Positions 61,814 through 64,000 of a DNA stretch of 64,000 nt are shown piece after piece. Each line of letters starts with the position of its first letter. Position 1 is the first letter of the stretch. The notes under the pieces are model-generated. The model was given only the letters and a program-made list of their open reading frames with translations. It was not told the DNA's origin and ran no database searches. The DNA is from Portulaca oleracea (lineage: Eukaryota; Streptophyta; Magnoliopsida; Caryophyllales; Portulacaceae). The stretch lies in contig CM055871.1 of assembly GCA_029582165.1 (NCBI GenBank), positions 53,350,112 through 53,414,111 of the forward strand. The letters run 5' to 3'. Position numbers and translations under genes: made by a program.

Positions 61814-64000
61814 TAGGAGAAATTCAAACGACGGGATCAATAAAGCACAAGTGCGATTTTTTCTTTCATGGTTTGGCGCCTAACCACGGTGTAGCTATCT
61901 TCGCCATTGTAGATAGCCTATACAGGGTGTATAGCCTTTACCATTGTATATAGATAGCCTCTACCACGTGATATAACTTGTTGTAGCCTAAAGCCTCCCA
62001 ATCCACAATTAACGTGATATGGAGGGAGTATCCTTTTGTCTTTTTTCAATGTTGTTCATATGAGTATTTTTTGTCCTAAACAACATGGGCAGATTTGTAT
62101 TAGACCGAGGGGTGTGTATGGACACCCAAACTCAGAAAAAAAAAAATCTATTATATGTTTTGAGGATATTTTATATTTCTGTTCAATGGACACCCTAAAA
62201 AGAACCCCAAAATATTTAGTGAAGGTATCAATTTAGGACAGCAATTAGGAGGATTATCTCCCTCAAATATACATAATAATAGTTATTATCATGTTCAAAT
62301 TCTTCAATTTTGTCTACAAAAGGGATTCACAGACAACATTCACGTAATCGGGGAGGTGCTTTGCAGAGGTTTTATCCCACCTGAAATTTGACATATGAAG
62401 ACGACCTATTGTCACATTAATTATTTTGAAGAGACTTAAAATTGAAACATAAATAAGTCAAATCACTGAAACGGTTTTTTTAAAAATTACTAACCTAATG
62501 ACAGCATTGGTAAAGTGCTCAAGTTCTTCAAACAAACCGTAGGCATCGTATATGTCATCAATAATAGATGCTAATAAGAAGACCAGGCAAAATATTTTTC
62601 TAGCAAGGGAATATTGAGGTTCATAATAAAATGCTCCCAAGGTCCAAAAATATGCCTCAGCCAATCGATCTCTTGCAAAGCTATAGCTTGAAAGTATGTC
62701 ATTCCACCACCTTAAGGATCAAAAAAGAAAGGCACAATAAGATTGTTATTTTTCAGCATAAAATAACACCAATTATCAAGGAGAGGCTAGTGTTTTCCAT
62801 GCAATATGAAGGATGCTAATCTAGTTGTAAAGTGATTATTATCCCATATCTAATATCCTCTCCACCAAAGTCCAATATTTTGGGGAAGCAAAGTATTCTT
62901 TATAGGTGGAAAATGTGGAATTGATGAACCATGAATGTTATTGACAGTTTGGTACTTAACCCCCTTCCTCTTAAGTTAAGTTGGTTAATAGTTACCCCAA
63001 ACTATGGGTCCAATGGGAGGGCCAAATTTTCCCGGTTAAAACAAAAAAGAAAAATAGATATTGTCGTATATATATTGAGAAACTAATTACCAAAAAAATA
63101 GAAAAAATGTAGGAAAATATCTTGCTTGAAATGATTGAGATATGATCACACCTGGCAAGGTCTCTAAGTTCCAACTTATGCAATGACAAGAGGAAATTGA
63201 AATCGAGCTTTGCAAACTTGAGGAGGGTTTCATTGTGCGAAGGATCACACTCGTACATGGAGATTTAGGGTCTAGTTTCGAGTCGCGTCATGCCCATGTG
63301 TTGAGATTGTTTTAGTACATGATTTACCCTCTCTTTCATTGCCCCATCACCTAATTTTCCAACCATGGATTTGAGATGCATTGTGGTAAATGCAAGAGCT
63401 TCGTCAAGTATGTCTTCTCCATATATTTTAACATGCGAAGCTTCGTACAAGCTAAGCAGTCCTTCCACGTCGCCACCTAATGACTCGTCGAAATTCCCTT
63501 CTTGGTCTTTGAATTCGACAAATATATCTAGATTGCCAAGCAACAAGCAAAAGATGTAAATAATTGATCAGTAACTTACCACTCTCTCAGTATAGATTTT
63601 GCTTATAAAGAATCCGCTGTGAGACTGATTTCAATAAACTCAAAAAAAATCTTTAAAATTAGTGTGAGGGACTAATTGATCCTACCAATGTAATAAATGA
63701 TATGACGCTATCCTAGAGGAAGTATATATATATAAAGGGCATCATTTAAATGCATAAATACAAGGAATCCAAGAGATCAATTATTACCGCATGAGACGTA
63801 AAAACCATGCTGTCTCAATATAGTATAGTATAAATCTTTGTCTTTGTATGTGGAGTAGTCATCGAAGATGCGTTCTAAAATTTCTTCAAGGTGTTGTTCG
63901 AAGTGATATGCAACACCTAGGCGTAATATAGCATCTATTACCCTCATCTCCTTCATGGGGTTTTTAGCACTTTCAATAAGATCCATTTTCACCTTCTCCT
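61814..64000 (-). pseudogene. Second sesquiterpene synthase copy, decayed, continues past the right edge
   Basis: Blocks aligned to the intact neighbour on the minus strand: exon 2 (>64000-63788), exon 3 (63527-63152), exon 4 (62710-62495), part of exon 5 (62382 to about 62300) and a remnant of exon 7 (about 61930-61814). Lesions: exon 2 lacks the five codons for 'SLRFR'; exon 3 has an in-frame TAA where the intact copy has Tyr of 'RWYISMYE'; exon 5 has a stop after 'VCESLL' and loses its frame; exon 6, which carries the NSE/DTE motif, is missing; exon 7 is short and scrambled. '[12 protein letters not shown]' and '[18 protein letters not shown]' remain in exon 4. Exon 1 would lie beyond 64,000. 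It is certainly non-functional as a terpene synthase. Confidence 0.9.

Overview
This window is nuclear DNA from a flowering plant, most likely a eudicot. Genes carry many GT-AG introns, intergenic DNA is AT-rich and full of MITEs and LTR fragments, and the proteins are plant-specific types: a two-LIM protein, a plastid S1-domain protein, a TET10-like tetraspanin, DUF295 F-box, neprosin-domain and class III terpene synthase. I cannot name the species. Exon models were built by hand from splice sites, reading-frame continuity and family patterns.

Left part (1-27,000) holds conserved single-copy genes. A LINE relic (1-1,425) lies in what is probably the long first intron of a minus-strand DEAD-box helicase of the RH6/8/12 (DDX6/Dhh1) type; only its exon 1 (4,101-4,393) is present. 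Then, all on the plus strand, come a five-exon LIM gene (6,588-7,998), a 14-exon S1-domain gene (9,262-16,314, 760 aa), an 11-exon tetraspanin (18,923-23,799, 266 aa) and an intronless-CDS mitochondrial carrier (25,820-26,962, 380 aa). In both the S1 gene and the tetraspanin gene, intron 1 is a tandem array whose repeat unit includes the 5' splice site.

Middle part (28,000-53,700) is an accessory region: four tandem neprosin-domain genes on the plus strand (one pseudogene, one with a broken C-terminus, two intact with identical seven-exon structure). A decayed two-finger C2H2 gene and a frameshifted F-box/DUF295 gene interrupt the series. The DNA between and inside these genes is loaded with short transposons, several with readable target-site duplications: a 373 bp hAT-like element (8 bp TSD), a 418 bp CACTA MITE (3 bp TSD) and many Stowaway MITEs (TA).

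Right part (54,000-64,000) has two tandem minus-strand sesquiterpene-synthase genes: one with a complete seven-exon reading frame (548 aa), one a pseudogene running off the right edge. Between them is a 503 bp solo Copia LTR with a perfect 5 bp TSD.

The most unusual observation is a family of very small LTR retrotransposons (about 230-280 bp in total, LTRs of about 64-72 bp) with a recognisable initiator-tRNA-Met-like primer-binding site and purine tract, present at least five times between 36.5 and 57.3 kb. No single operon-like system is present; the secreted-protease-like and terpene-synthase clusters look like ordinary tandem-duplication clusters of specialised-metabolism or defence type.
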